From assembly GCA_937862815.1 (NCBI GenBank), contig CALMED010000001.1, positions 1 through 64,000 of the forward strand: 64,000 nucleotides of DNA, given 5' to 3'. Under the pieces are notes generated by a model. The model ran no database searches and was not told the DNA's origin. It saw nothing but the letters and a program-made list of their open reading frames with translations. Origin of the DNA: an uncultured Chitinophagaceae bacterium (GTDB taxonomy: Bacteria; Bacteroidota; Bacteroidia; Chitinophagales; Chitinophagaceae). How positions within the stretch are numbered: the stretch's first letter is position 1; each line of letters starts with the position of its first letter. Of this stretch, positions 26,001 through 33,384 are shown piece by piece. A program made the translations under genes and the position numbers.

Positions 26001-26518
26001 CAGTGTACAAACTTGAAATGATGGTATTGCTGCGGCAAACCTAAACTGTTCAGGAAGATCTGCAGAAAAGAGTAATGTATGTCTTTTGACGGAAAATCCC
26101 TGAGTGTACCCGCAATGGATAGTTTGCCTTGATTTTTTTGTTTGCGGTCTATTTCAACAAACAGGTCCTGAATGTCGCGAGGAAGCGGCTTAATGCTTCT
26201 TGCCGTTTTGCCGTTGGGAAACTCGAAATCGTTCCACAGGTAACTGGCCATTTTTACCAAATGAGACTTACCACTCCCGTAAAATCCACTAACCCAGAAT
26301 GCAGGAACATCCGATCGGCCTTCATTTTGCCAATTCGCATAATTTTCAAGCATCCTTTTTAACCCATCATGATATTCACCTTCGCAAACGAATGTTTTTA
26401 ATTCGTACTCAACTATGCTGAGGTCTTCTTTTTCATTGATGGCTCTGATCTTGGCAACCCCTTCGTTTTTGAGGTTTACCTGCTCCGGATTCAGTGTAAA
26501 TAGTTCTTTATTCTTCAT
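23078..26518 (-). CDS. brxC: BREX ATPase BrxC
   Basis: BrxC is the large P-loop ATPase core of BREX (DUF499/PglY-type). The protein has 1146 residues. Walker A is in SGFYGSGKSHLVKMASYLW (78-96) and the Walker B region is TIIILDEVQQFIGQD (near 265-280). The rest is long and mostly helical with a winged-helix-like middle part. It follows brxB by 10 bases and precedes the DUF1016 gene by about 180 bases. BrxC is required for phage exclusion in studied BREX systems and is thought to form part of the methylation and exclusion complex. Confidence 0.94.
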   Translation of the reverse strand: MKNKELFTLNPEQVNLKNEGVAKIRAINEKEDLSIVEYELKTFVCEGEYHDGLKRMLENYANWQNEGRSDVPAFWVSGFYGSGKSHLVKMASYLWNDFEFPNGKTARSIKPLPRDIQDLFVEIDRKQKNQGKLSIAGTLRDFPSKDIHYSFLQIFLNSLGLPQQYHHFKFVHWLKKEGIYDGVHAILETGGKNLKTEIERIFVSTALAKAVLELKPEMADSEAKLLELFRAQFARLEKIGREDFVETIREEILPLFFGNKIPCTIIILDEVQQFIGQDSKLAFDVQLLAEDLCSRFDGKFLLVGTGQNALTDTPILQKLMARFRIPVGLQDTDVQTVIRKTILDKKPTSVAPLNKKLDASSGEISRNLEGTVFGYLTEDKNTLVADYPLLPSTRKFWYKVLQVVDVAGTSGQLRNQLRLIDDSLKTIAEMEIGQIVPADFIFTQTRADLIQAGLLLNDTSNLIQGKKARGGDAEIEGRILSAVFLLDQITSNISETGLKSNENTIADLLIDNLNTNSDAFRSKVKGLIKKLVDEKVLMPINDEFKLQTKIGAEWEQEFTKQYIKLNNSGDDQIQSLRREKIIAHFKQKTGGISVTQGTSRMVRNFELWDKDTMPNTEHKLNLWIRDGWFENETSVENEIRAAGNNAPLAYAFVKKFRDPELRTEIIKFLAAGLAINAMGLPSTPEGEQAKKSMETRQSQAKTAIQDLIEKICDEAIVFLAGGNKVQAGTLKENIQEALNSIADRQFPDFKNKADFLNWGQALTRALAGNPDALNAINYTGDVDKHPVASEILRFMGNSSKTGKDIRNQFMKAPYGWPQDAVDTMLIMLKNMQHISASETDLKVARINQATFKKEVHILGAKDKIAIRKLFQDAGITCPPNHEIFPYSNDYLDKLKTLATQVGGDAPRPEPIHIEFIKDIENKEGNERLLEILQQKAVLQARFSDWSAKSKLVSQREPQWTLLVELMSHAPENAEMEQLKTQVDAISDNRLLLQEPDLIQPILTAVTDKLLTILNQRKEQYNVIYDIRMGDLQANTYFKKLTPEQKHGILARHQLLVKPEIKILDSHSLLNQLNKASLYTWDTKIAALPGQFQSALEDAVLLSAPQAKTYSLPRITITSQAEIDSYVAELKAELEALLNESSSIILK

Positions 26519-26528
26519 TGAAGTCTTT

Positions 26529-27074
26529 TTATAAGGTGATAGGCCTGGCTAAATAGTCCCAACCATCTCTGGCATCGAGTAAGCGGTAATGATTCTGTTC
26601 AAATTCCCCCGGAAAGAAAATAAGTAACCTTCCTTTGAAATCCTTATCGCATCTTTTCAGTATTTCAGATAAGCGGGCAAAACCAAACAATGCAGATACA
26701 TCTTTTAAGGCAATCAAAGTATGCTCGTCCTGGTCAATCTTCGCCAACTCATCTTTTAAAAACTGAATGGCGTATGGGATAAACTCGGCCTCTAACTGGT
26801 CAACGATGTATTCAGGGCTGGTGAAATAATCTTCCTTGTATTCATGATTCGCCATCCAGGAAGGGAAGCACTGCTTTAATGAAATGCTCCTCCATTTTTT
26901 ACCAGACCTGATTGCGGCTGTTTCAAATTCACCTACATGCAAGTCAACTTTCCGTTGCTCTGCCGGATCATATACGAGGAACCAGATCCGTTCCTGGCCG
27001 GATAAAGCAGACGACCAGGGCTCTTTTACCACCTTGGTGTAGGCTTCTATTAATAATTCAATCCTTGTCGCCAT
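26529..27074 (-). CDS. brxB: BREX protein BrxB (DUF1788)
   Basis: The protein has 181 residues and fits the DUF1788/BrxB family, with LSGQERIWFLVYDPAEQRKV near the start, LIALKDVSALFGFARLSEIL in the middle and the terminal GRLLIFFPGEFEQNHYRLLD followed by a GWDYLARPI tail. BrxB is essential in BREX but its biochemical role is unclear. Its start lies inside the 3' end of brxA (17-base overlap), so it is translationally coupled to it. Confidence 0.93.
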   Translation of the reverse strand: MATRIELLIEAYTKVVKEPWSSALSGQERIWFLVYDPAEQRKVDLHVGEFETAAIRSGKKWRSISLKQCFPSWMANHEYKEDYFTSPEYIVDQLEAEFIPYAIQFLKDELAKIDQDEHTLIALKDVSALFGFARLSEILKRCDKDFKGRLLIFFPGEFEQNHYRLLDARDGWDYLARPITL

Positions 27075-27792
27075 GTATTCCTATTTGGTTTAGGAGTTTG
27101 GTAAAACTGATTGCCGTTACGCTGCCTGCATACTGATACTGCATAACATCTTTCCTTGCACATTCAACGGCTAATTCACGGAGTTTGCTTTCCGGCAGGC
27201 ATAAGGCCTTAACACCTATACTGCTCCAGATAAAATCACCCCTGTCTCCATTCAGGTAGGCCAATAAAAAAGCAAAGCAGGCCACCCGATAGGTGATGTG
27301 CGGTTCAATTCTGATGTTTTTCACTTTACCTTCAATAAAGCCAGCCTGTTTCCATGAACTTGCAATATTCTGAGCCATTGACCGGCGGGTGTTGGCGGAA
27401 TATTGATTGGGATGGTACTTTTCAATCTCTTCTTCAAATCGTTCAATGGTTGCTTTTTCGCCTGGCTTTACTTGCTGCAATACCTCAAAACTTTCAGCCA
27501 ATAAATCATCCTGGTTTATAGCATACAAAAAAGCCATCAGTGGCTTTTCATGACCCTCCGCAATTTTCCAGAAATATTTAAAGGCAATAAATGGATGATA
27601 TTCTTTATCAAAACCGTAGAGTCTTTTCAAATAGTTCGCTGTCTTTTCAACTCCTGAGTTTGATTTTTTACCTGTAACATTCTGCCCCAGGGATTCCAAA
27701 AAATTATCCCCATCGAGAGAAAAAGCCATCACCTTTTCCAACTCAGCGTACATGATTGTTCTGCTTGTATGTATGGTTTTTACTTTTCTCAC
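27058..27792 (-). CDS. brxA: BREX protein BrxA (DUF1819)
   Basis: The product has 244 residues and belongs to DUF1819/BrxA, a small helical DNA-binding BREX protein. Visible family segments are SRTIMYAELEKVM, SNSGVEKTANYLKRLYGFD, ANTRRSMAQNIASSWKQAGF and a C-terminal winged-helix part. A GTG start at 27790-27792 is used because SRTIMYAEL looks conserved; ATG at 27751-27753 would trim 13 residues. It overlaps the end of the upstream XRE gene, so the regulator and BREX genes share a transcript. Confidence 0.92.
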   Translation of the reverse strand: MRKVKTIHTSRTIMYAELEKVMAFSLDGDNFLESLGQNVTGKKSNSGVEKTANYLKRLYGFDKEYHPFIAFKYFWKIAEGHEKPLMAFLYAINQDDLLAESFEVLQQVKPGEKATIERFEEEIEKYHPNQYSANTRRSMAQNIASSWKQAGFIEGKVKNIRIEPHITYRVACFAFLLAYLNGDRGDFIWSSIGVKALCLPESKLRELAVECARKDVMQYQYAGSVTAISFTKLLNQIGIHGDKD

Positions 27793-28096
27793 TTCCTTTT
27801 TTCTTATGTGTTTTTAATTCTTCTTCTGCCGCTTCCATCGCTTTGAGTCCAACTGCTTCATCCTTTGCAAGATCATACAACTTATCGGCCAGCCAAAGAG
27901 TAAGTAATTCATCTTCCGCAATACCCAGCAGTACCGACAGCTTTTTCAGATGCTGGCGGCTCACCGGTTTCTCGTTGTTCTCCATTTTGCTGATACAGGC
28001 AGTATCTGCCTCCTGTTCAGCAGCCACCTGGCGTTGCACCAATCTTTTGGCTTTCTGTTACCTCACGGTTTTTCAGGCGGCATTTTTCTTTATTCG
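27743..28096 (-). pseudogene. XRE-family regulator with damaged N-terminus
   Basis: The readable frame (GTG at 28042) encodes 99 residues: QRQVAAEQEADTACISKMEN, the second half of an XRE helix-turn-helix, then the family-typical SRQHLKKLSVLLGIAEDELL and an AEEELK tail. The first helix is missing. Upstream, a different frame reads LKNREVTESQ, which resembles the expected helix 1, and the correct frame meets a TAA just before QKAKRLVQRQ. A frameshift near 28045-28055 therefore probably broke the gene. It sits directly before brxA and would be its natural repressor. Confidence 0.7.
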
Positions 28097-28113
28097 GCTA
28101 GTTGTTAAACAGT

Positions 28114-28121
28114 CAAATCTA
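28114..28121 (-). promoter_or_regulatory. Candidate -7 box for the BREX operon
   Basis: CAAATCTA on the plus strand is TAGATTTG on the minus strand, matching TAnnTTTG, about 70 bases upstream of the first readable start. A -33 element was not evident. It lies in the 93-bp gap after the DUF2779 gene. Confidence 0.45.
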
Positions 28122-28135
28122 ACAAAAGAATGCAT

Positions 28136-29497
28136 TCAGGTTGTAGCCAGGTGCTCCAATATCCGCACCATCCCCCACGTATCCCTCTCACAATACTTCA
28201 GCAAGGCCTCCCGTGTTTTTTGGACCTCCGCCGAATCTTCCAACAACCGCAGGTTGTAAAACGCCGTGCTGGCATCCGCACCGTTGCCGATTGCCAGTTC
28301 GTCGTAACGTAATTCCGGCACCAGGGCGGGGAGTACAGACTTGATGGAATAGGATCCCTGCATGGCGGGCAGGCGGTAGTGTTTGCGGAAGGGGGCCATC
28401 AGGTCCACGATGCGGTCCTGGATGGAGGCAATGGTTTCCGCCAGGTCGGCAAACTCGGCCTTGAGGTGGTTTAAGATGCCGTTCTCAAAGGTTTTGTTGT
28501 ACACCAGCACCGAGCCGGTGGTTCCCACCGCTTCCGCCAGCCGTTCGGCAAAGGACCGGTGGTGTATGTGCGGCCCTTCGGCCAGGTAGTGCCGGTGCGC
28601 ATAATCTGCACCCGGCTCCGGCTGCACATGCAGCGAAAACTGGAAGGGCACCGGGCGGAAGGGCCAGAGACCGTCCTGCTCGGGCACGGGGGTGGCCCAG
28701 GTTTCAAAGTCCATGAAATGCAGGGGGTACTGGAGTTGCTCCACAAAGGAGCGGATGGCCTCGCGGTGGATGAAGGGCTCGCCGTAATCGGGCTCCTCTT
28801 CTTCCAGGCCGGTGGTGCAGTAGCCGTAAAAGTCGCAGGCATAGGGTTTCATACAATGATCCCCCGGATCAATGGCCGGCTCGGTTTTCTGTTGCAGCAC
28901 CCGCTTCAACTGCGGGATTTTCTGCTCCACAAAGGTTTGCTGCGCCCTTACCTCCTCCAGCACGGAGGTGGGGGTAAACAATTCCCGGAGGTCCAGCGCG
29001 CCGGAGCGGATATAACCCCGGTTGAGATGCAGGATGCAAAAATCAGCCAGCGCCAGGCCGGCATGCGTGAGTACGTAATACTGCAGGGCCGCGTCCAGCT
29101 TGTGCGGTTCCTTTACCGAGTTGGTGCTTTTCACTTCGTAGGCGATCCACCGGTCGCCCTGCTGCACCAGGATGTCCACCGCCGCCAGCACGCCCTCGTA
29201 CTGAAAGGCCGCCTCGTAGATCACTGGGACGCCTTCCTGCAGGTAGCGCTGGGTGTCGGCCACCGATTGCGGGTAGCTGAACGGGTCGGGCGGACTGGCG
29301 TCCACCCCGCCGGGAAAACGCCGGCGGGCCAGCAGCCCCACGTCGGTACCGGCCTGGAAGACGGCCGTTTGCGCCTCGTCTTCTTCATCCCGCAGGTCGG
29401 GCCGCTTTTTGTGCAGCCATAGCCGTTTGGGGCACTGGCAGCCGTACAGGAAGGTGGATTTGGAAAGCAGGTGCCGGGGCGGAAGGGTCATAGCCAT
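28136..29497 (-). CDS. DUF2779 protein (Cas4-like nuclease plus DEDD exonuclease)
   Basis: The gene encodes 453 residues if the ATG at 29497 is used (29491 is an alternative, MTLPPRHLLSKSTFL). The N-terminal STFLYGCQCPKRLWLHK and the segment AAVDILVQQGDRWIAYEVKS (D...ExK), with a later Q, mark a Cas4/RecB-like PD-(D/E)XK domain. C103DFYGYC-type cysteines follow. DUF2779, an RNase H-like DEDD exonuclease, begins at HFMDFETWATP and has VYNKTFENGILNHL. The open frame extends upstream to 29752, but that part only translates REP repeats. It lies directly upstream of the BREX operon on the same strand; a role in DNA repair or defence is likely but unproven. Confidence 0.88.
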   Translation of the reverse strand: MAMTLPPRHLLSKSTFLYGCQCPKRLWLHKKRPDLRDEEDEAQTAVFQAGTDVGLLARRRFPGGVDASPPDPFSYPQSVADTQRYLQEGVPVIYEAAFQYEGVLAAVDILVQQGDRWIAYEVKSTNSVKEPHKLDAALQYYVLTHAGLALADFCILHLNRGYIRSGALDLRELFTPTSVLEEVRAQQTFVEQKIPQLKRVLQQKTEPAIDPGDHCMKPYACDFYGYCTTGLEEEEPDYGEPFIHREAIRSFVEQLQYPLHFMDFETWATPVPEQDGLWPFRPVPFQFSLHVQPEPGADYAHRHYLAEGPHIHHRSFAERLAEAVGTTGSVLVYNKTFENGILNHLKAEFADLAETIASIQDRIVDLMAPFRKHYRLPAMQGSYSIKSVLPALVPELRYDELAIGNGADASTAFYNLRLLEDSAEVQKTREALLKYCERDTWGMVRILEHLATT

Positions 29498-29548
29498 AAC
29501 AAGATAATGAAGGGTGTTGAAAAATGGGAATCCGGGGGGAGTTTGAAC

Positions 29549-29809
29549 GGGGCACAAGCGGGAGGATTGCGCCAGGCGGGGCGGTCGGGGTGCATACGGG
29601 GTTTGTTTCCGTAAAGATGGGGGACGAGGTAGCAGTGTATTTGCGGAGTGGGGGGAGTTGGGAATGGCGGCACAAGCAGGAGGATTGCGCCAGGGCGTGT
29701 TGAATGGGGCACAAGCGGGACGCTTGCGCCAGGCGGGACGGTCGGGTCGCATACGGTTTGTTTCCGTAAAGATGGGGGACGAGGTAGCAGTGTATTTGCG
29801 GAGTGGGGG
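29549..29809. repeat. Two ~104-bp direct repeats with REP hairpins
   Basis: Copy 1 (about 29549-29654) and copy 2 (about 29706-29809) share a REP hairpin, a GCATACGG region and the stretch from TTTGTTTCCGTAAAGATGGG to the TTTGCGGAGTGGGG end. The clearest hairpin is GGCACAAGCG-GGA-CGCTTGCGCC (29708-29730). A third hairpin-like unit (29669-29692) lies between them. The GGA triloop is the same as in the pglX palindromes. No gene is seen between 29498 and 30026. Confidence 0.85.
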
Positions 29810-30026
29810 ATTTCGGTGATGGGTTTGTAAGAGGGATGCAGTGGGGTCTTTCTAAATAGCATCTTTAGAATCGAATCCCGATGCAATCGGATGGATTTGG
29901 GCGGAAGCAATTGATACGTTCGGGCGATATATTTGCGCACCCAGCACTTCAGGGAAAGGCTTTACTTGTTGAAAAACCAAATTCAGATATGGCACTTTAA
30001 TATGAAAAGGCTATATGAGCCTATAA

Positions 30027-31679
30027 TCAGCGGCCAATTTGCTGTAAAAGAGTATAGAACTCTTCTTTGGGCACTTTCAATTTGTTCTTAATTTTTAGCT
30101 TATAATTATAAATGGTTTGTGGTGAATAATGAAGTAATTCTGCAATTTTTCCACTATCAGAAATACCCAACCGAATCAATGCAAAGACCCTTAATTCAGG
30201 AGTAAGTATGTCTCCGGCTTTGGGAATAATTTGTTCTTCGGGTTTCAGCATTTCATTAAAATCTTCTAGAAACTTTGGAAAAATACCGAGAAATATTGCA
30301 TCAAAATTTTGAAAAAATTCCTTTAGCTCTAAATTAAACAGGTTGGCAGAGCTGGTTATTTTTAGTGCATCATCAAATTGTTGATTCCGTATTTTTTTAT
30401 GCAGGTTTAAACGGTACTCTTCAAGTTTGTCTATAAAAGAGGAATAAAGCCTGAAAACATATCCAATGTAAACCTGCTTAACATTATCAGCCTCCGATAG
30501 TTTTTCATTTAATGCTATAAGTTTCTGATTCATTTGACCCAGCTCTTCATTCTTGATTTTTACGAAAGCTTCAGCAGCCGATATTTTCTTTAATTGCCTG
30601 AAAATGAATATAATCAAAATGAAAAGCAGGCCTGTTAAAACAGAAATTGAAATAAGATAAAAAGAAAGCTTTCTTTTATCCGATTGCATTTTTTTATCAT
30701 AACTCGCAGTGATGATGGGAAGAGTTTCCGAAATTTCCAGCATCCTGAATCTTGCCTTTGCAAAATGCGCATCTTCCATTGCACACCGGATATAGGTATA
30801 TGCCCTTTCGAGATCACCTTGCTGATACAATATCACCGCCAATTTCCTGAGTGCGATATAGCTTTTATTGGCATATTCAATATCCCGTACAGATGCCTTA
30901 ATGAGATATAATTTTTGTTTTTCAACATCTCTTACTCCTTCATAGGCAATCGATAATGAATAAAATAAGTTAGATTTTTCTTTAAGGTTAACAGCCTTAT
31001 TATACGCCTCCAATGTTATAGCTAATGCTAAGTCTGCCTTTTCGTCCTGTAAATACTTTCCCGCTAATACAAGCTTGAAACCCGATGAGGTTGTATCAAA
31101 TGTTGATAATAAGGTGTCCTTATAAGCCCGTATCATTGAATTATACTTAAATCGCTCTTCTTCAGAAAATGCGCTTTCATACAGCAGCAAATAAGTGGAA
31201 TGATAAATATGATAGTAATGTTGTAATGCGTCAGGGTTAATTTCATTTCGATTAATTTTTTCAAGTATCTCAAATGCCTCTTTATACATACCTAATTTTC
31301 CCAAAATTTGGGCCATATTCATGTCTGCCTCAACTAACAGGTCTTTGCTGTCAATCTGGAGCGCAATGGCCCTTTTTTCCTTTGCAGCCCTGAGCGCTCC
31401 GTCCAAATTGAAATGCTCATATTCTAAAAACAATTGCCTGTAATACCCGGCCTTCTGGTATGGCGAATTACTCAATAAGATGAGCGACTTAATGCTGTCA
31501 AGTCTATGCTCCTTCAGAGTGGAATACACCTGCTTATTCATAATTACTTTGTCTAAATAGTTCAAAAGCGAATCAGAATTATTCTGTGCTTTGGGCTGCG
31601 CAAAACATAAAAAAACAAAAATCAGGATGAAGGATCCTGATTTAGTAAAGCTCTTGTAATATATATAGGAAAGTGTCAT
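30027..31679 (-). CDS. TPR/DUF6377 membrane-bound HTH regulator
   Basis: The protein has 550 residues: an N-terminal signal or membrane segment (SFILIFVFLCFAQ), TPR-like helical repeats (about 60-330), a transmembrane helix (FYLISISVLTGLLFILIIFIF, near 345), a coiled coil and a C-terminal LuxR/Spo0A-like HTH (LRVFALIRLGISDSGKIAEL...YSPQTIYNYKLKIKNKL). This is the DUF6377 architecture, a Bacteroidota class of inner-membrane regulators that often sit next to SusC/SusD loci. It overlaps the phosphatase gene by ATGA and likely regulates the upstream susCD-phosphatase genes. Confidence 0.85.
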   Translation of the reverse strand: MTLSYIYYKSFTKSGSFILIFVFLCFAQPKAQNNSDSLLNYLDKVIMNKQVYSTLKEHRLDSIKSLILLSNSPYQKAGYYRQLFLEYEHFNLDGALRAAKEKRAIALQIDSKDLLVEADMNMAQILGKLGMYKEAFEILEKINRNEINPDALQHYYHIYHSTYLLLYESAFSEEERFKYNSMIRAYKDTLLSTFDTTSSGFKLVLAGKYLQDEKADLALAITLEAYNKAVNLKEKSNLFYSLSIAYEGVRDVEKQKLYLIKASVRDIEYANKSYIALRKLAVILYQQGDLERAYTYIRCAMEDAHFAKARFRMLEISETLPIITASYDKKMQSDKRKLSFYLISISVLTGLLFILIIFIFRQLKKISAAEAFVKIKNEELGQMNQKLIALNEKLSEADNVKQVYIGYVFRLYSSFIDKLEEYRLNLHKKIRNQQFDDALKITSSANLFNLELKEFFQNFDAIFLGIFPKFLEDFNEMLKPEEQIIPKAGDILTPELRVFALIRLGISDSGKIAELLHYSPQTIYNYKLKIKNKLKVPKEEFYTLLQQIGR

Positions 31680-32983
31680 TGCTTATCACTTTTTGAAGGC
31701 TCAAATTTACGGTTCTTTAGGAGTGAAGAATAAAATCTCTTTACATCATCCCATTTGTAAAAAGGAAATTCCTTTCCTGCAATAACAGGAATGCTTACAA
31801 CTTTTTCATTATACAGAAACTTCACCCGTATGTCATCTAATTCTTCATTGCGATAAAATATCATTTGAATATTTGCTGCCATTGGCGCAACCCTATAATC
31901 ATTCCAATACTTAAAATATCTATTAGGATTTGAAACACTTTCATATGTATTCTCAACATGCAATAGCATTGCCAGGGGAATGATATTGCCATCATGGCCA
32001 AATCTGAATGAAGCTCCCTTTGACTTACTGTTTATGGCTTCATCCGCTTTTTTCAATATATCTTCCAGCAAAGGCATGGCATTCTCCATCATAATACCTT
32101 TATTAATGGCTGCATTGGCATATTGAACATACAAACTATAATTTTTACATTGCCATAAATTAAATAATTCTTTCTTTTCAAAAATATCATATAGTGATAT
32201 ATTCAAATCGGTATTTTGTAAATTACCGGCAATTGCAAAAAGCCCGAACATAAAAGCTGCAGGTTCCAGATTTTTGGTAGCCGAATCAGCTTCTAAAAAC
32301 AACGATTTCAAAATCCTTTGCGGCTTAACATGCTCCTTTTCAAACAGCTTATACTCTTCTTTCCAGGTATCTGCAGCATACCGGAAATTAACTGCTTGCT
32401 GTGTATGAAAATTAAGGTATTGCATATGCTTCTCATCTGCATCTTGTTTAATATACAAACCTTTATTCATATTCATTATCTTTTCACTAAAAAGTTTCAT
32501 ACTGTGGATACAACGACCCACCGTAGTAGATACCGCTGTATATGTTCCGTTATTACTAAAGACTTCAGGGTATTCCTGAACAATTCTCCCCGCAATTTCT
32601 TCCATTTGAGCCATCCCCAAAGGAGTCAGCGTTCCGCCTTTCCCTTCAACAGATTTCCAGATACGAATCAGTCGTTGGTGTACATCTTTGCCTAACTCAG
32701 TTAAATTGCCTTCCCGTTCAGCCGATTCAAACACTTCCAATACTTTCGAGTAGTCATTATCGCTGACCAAATAGCGTGAACCATGCCTTCCAAAGTGGCT
32801 GATATAAAATGGTCTGTACCCGGAAGGTGGAGAAAATGTTGCATTATCCGGACTAAACGGATATGCATAATTCACCCCGCCCGACTTTTCGGGAGAAGTA
32901 AATATTTCTTTTCTCACATTCTGTGAAAACACCTGTATGCCGGTACTAATAAACAGGATACAGGCAACTACTAATGATCTCAT
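31676..32983 (-). CDS. Secreted histidine acid phosphatase (MINPP/phytase-like)
   Basis: The product has 435 residues from the ATG at 32983, with a signal peptide (MRSLVVACILFISTGIQVFS). The branch-2 histidine phosphatase active site is HFGRHGSRYL, with the distal proton donor region RFGHDGNIIPL. The size and the segments GGTLTPLGMAQMEEIAGRI and VSTTVGRCIHSM match inositol-polyphosphate phosphatase (MINPP) and phytase relatives in Bacteroidota. It probably releases phosphate from organic phosphates in the periplasm or outside. It lies between susD and the DUF6377 regulator; substrate identity is inference. Confidence 0.85.
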   Translation of the reverse strand: MRSLVVACILFISTGIQVFSQNVRKEIFTSPEKSGGVNYAYPFSPDNATFSPPSGYRPFYISHFGRHGSRYLVSDNDYSKVLEVFESAEREGNLTELGKDVHQRLIRIWKSVEGKGGTLTPLGMAQMEEIAGRIVQEYPEVFSNNGTYTAVSTTVGRCIHSMKLFSEKIMNMNKGLYIKQDADEKHMQYLNFHTQQAVNFRYAADTWKEEYKLFEKEHVKPQRILKSLFLEADSATKNLEPAAFMFGLFAIAGNLQNTDLNISLYDIFEKKELFNLWQCKNYSLYVQYANAAINKGIMMENAMPLLEDILKKADEAINSKSKGASFRFGHDGNIIPLAMLLHVENTYESVSNPNRYFKYWNDYRVAPMAANIQMIFYRNEELDDIRVKFLYNEKVVSIPVIAGKEFPFYKWDDVKRFYSSLLKNRKFEPSKSDKQ

Positions 32984-33214
32984 CATAATGATAGAATAAT
33001 GATTTGAAAAATTCCTTTCACCCGCCATTTGCTTTCATTCATATCAAATTTTGTTATTCACAGCCAATCCTCCAACCGGTGAATACGTGCAGGTATAATG
33101 CCGGCCGGCAAGCGAAGGAGCAGTCCAAAAGTTCAAAGCACATTGTTCCGCATTACGCTTTGTAAAAGGTCATTTTTGATGTTTCTTTTCGAGGATGGAC
33201 ATGTATGGCCATTT

Positions 33215-33247
33215 GCCCGACAAAGCCAGAAACCGGCTTTGTCGGGC
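33215..33247. terminator. Strong hairpin between susD and phosphatase genes
   Basis: GCCCGACAAAGCC (33215-33227) and GGCTTTGTCGGGC (33235-33247) form a perfect 13-bp stem with a 7-base loop. No T tract follows in either direction. It could attenuate transcription between susD and the phosphatase gene or be a repeat. The 400-bp gap (32984-33384) holds nothing else recognised. Confidence 0.5.
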
Positions 33248-33384
33248 CATGACGTTTATGGTTTAAATTTAATCTGCCTTTAACAACAACTTCCTCTGGA
33301 TGTTAGTTCCAACTGACAGCTATGATGGTCATAGTCCGCCGTCTTTGAGCGTTGGGGTAAATCTGACTTCCCGGTTATATTGGA

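Noticed and set aside
29498-29752. 85-residue N-terminal extension of the DUF2779 protein
   Set aside because: It is Pro/Arg/Ala-rich and only translates the REP-bearing direct repeats; DUF2779 proteins start near STFLYG.
28100-30026. Second copy of the tRNA-Asn 3' end as right attachment site
   Set aside because: I looked for the GGTTCAAGTCCAGCAGG segment at the BREX island's right edge and did not find it; the true right boundary is not resolved.
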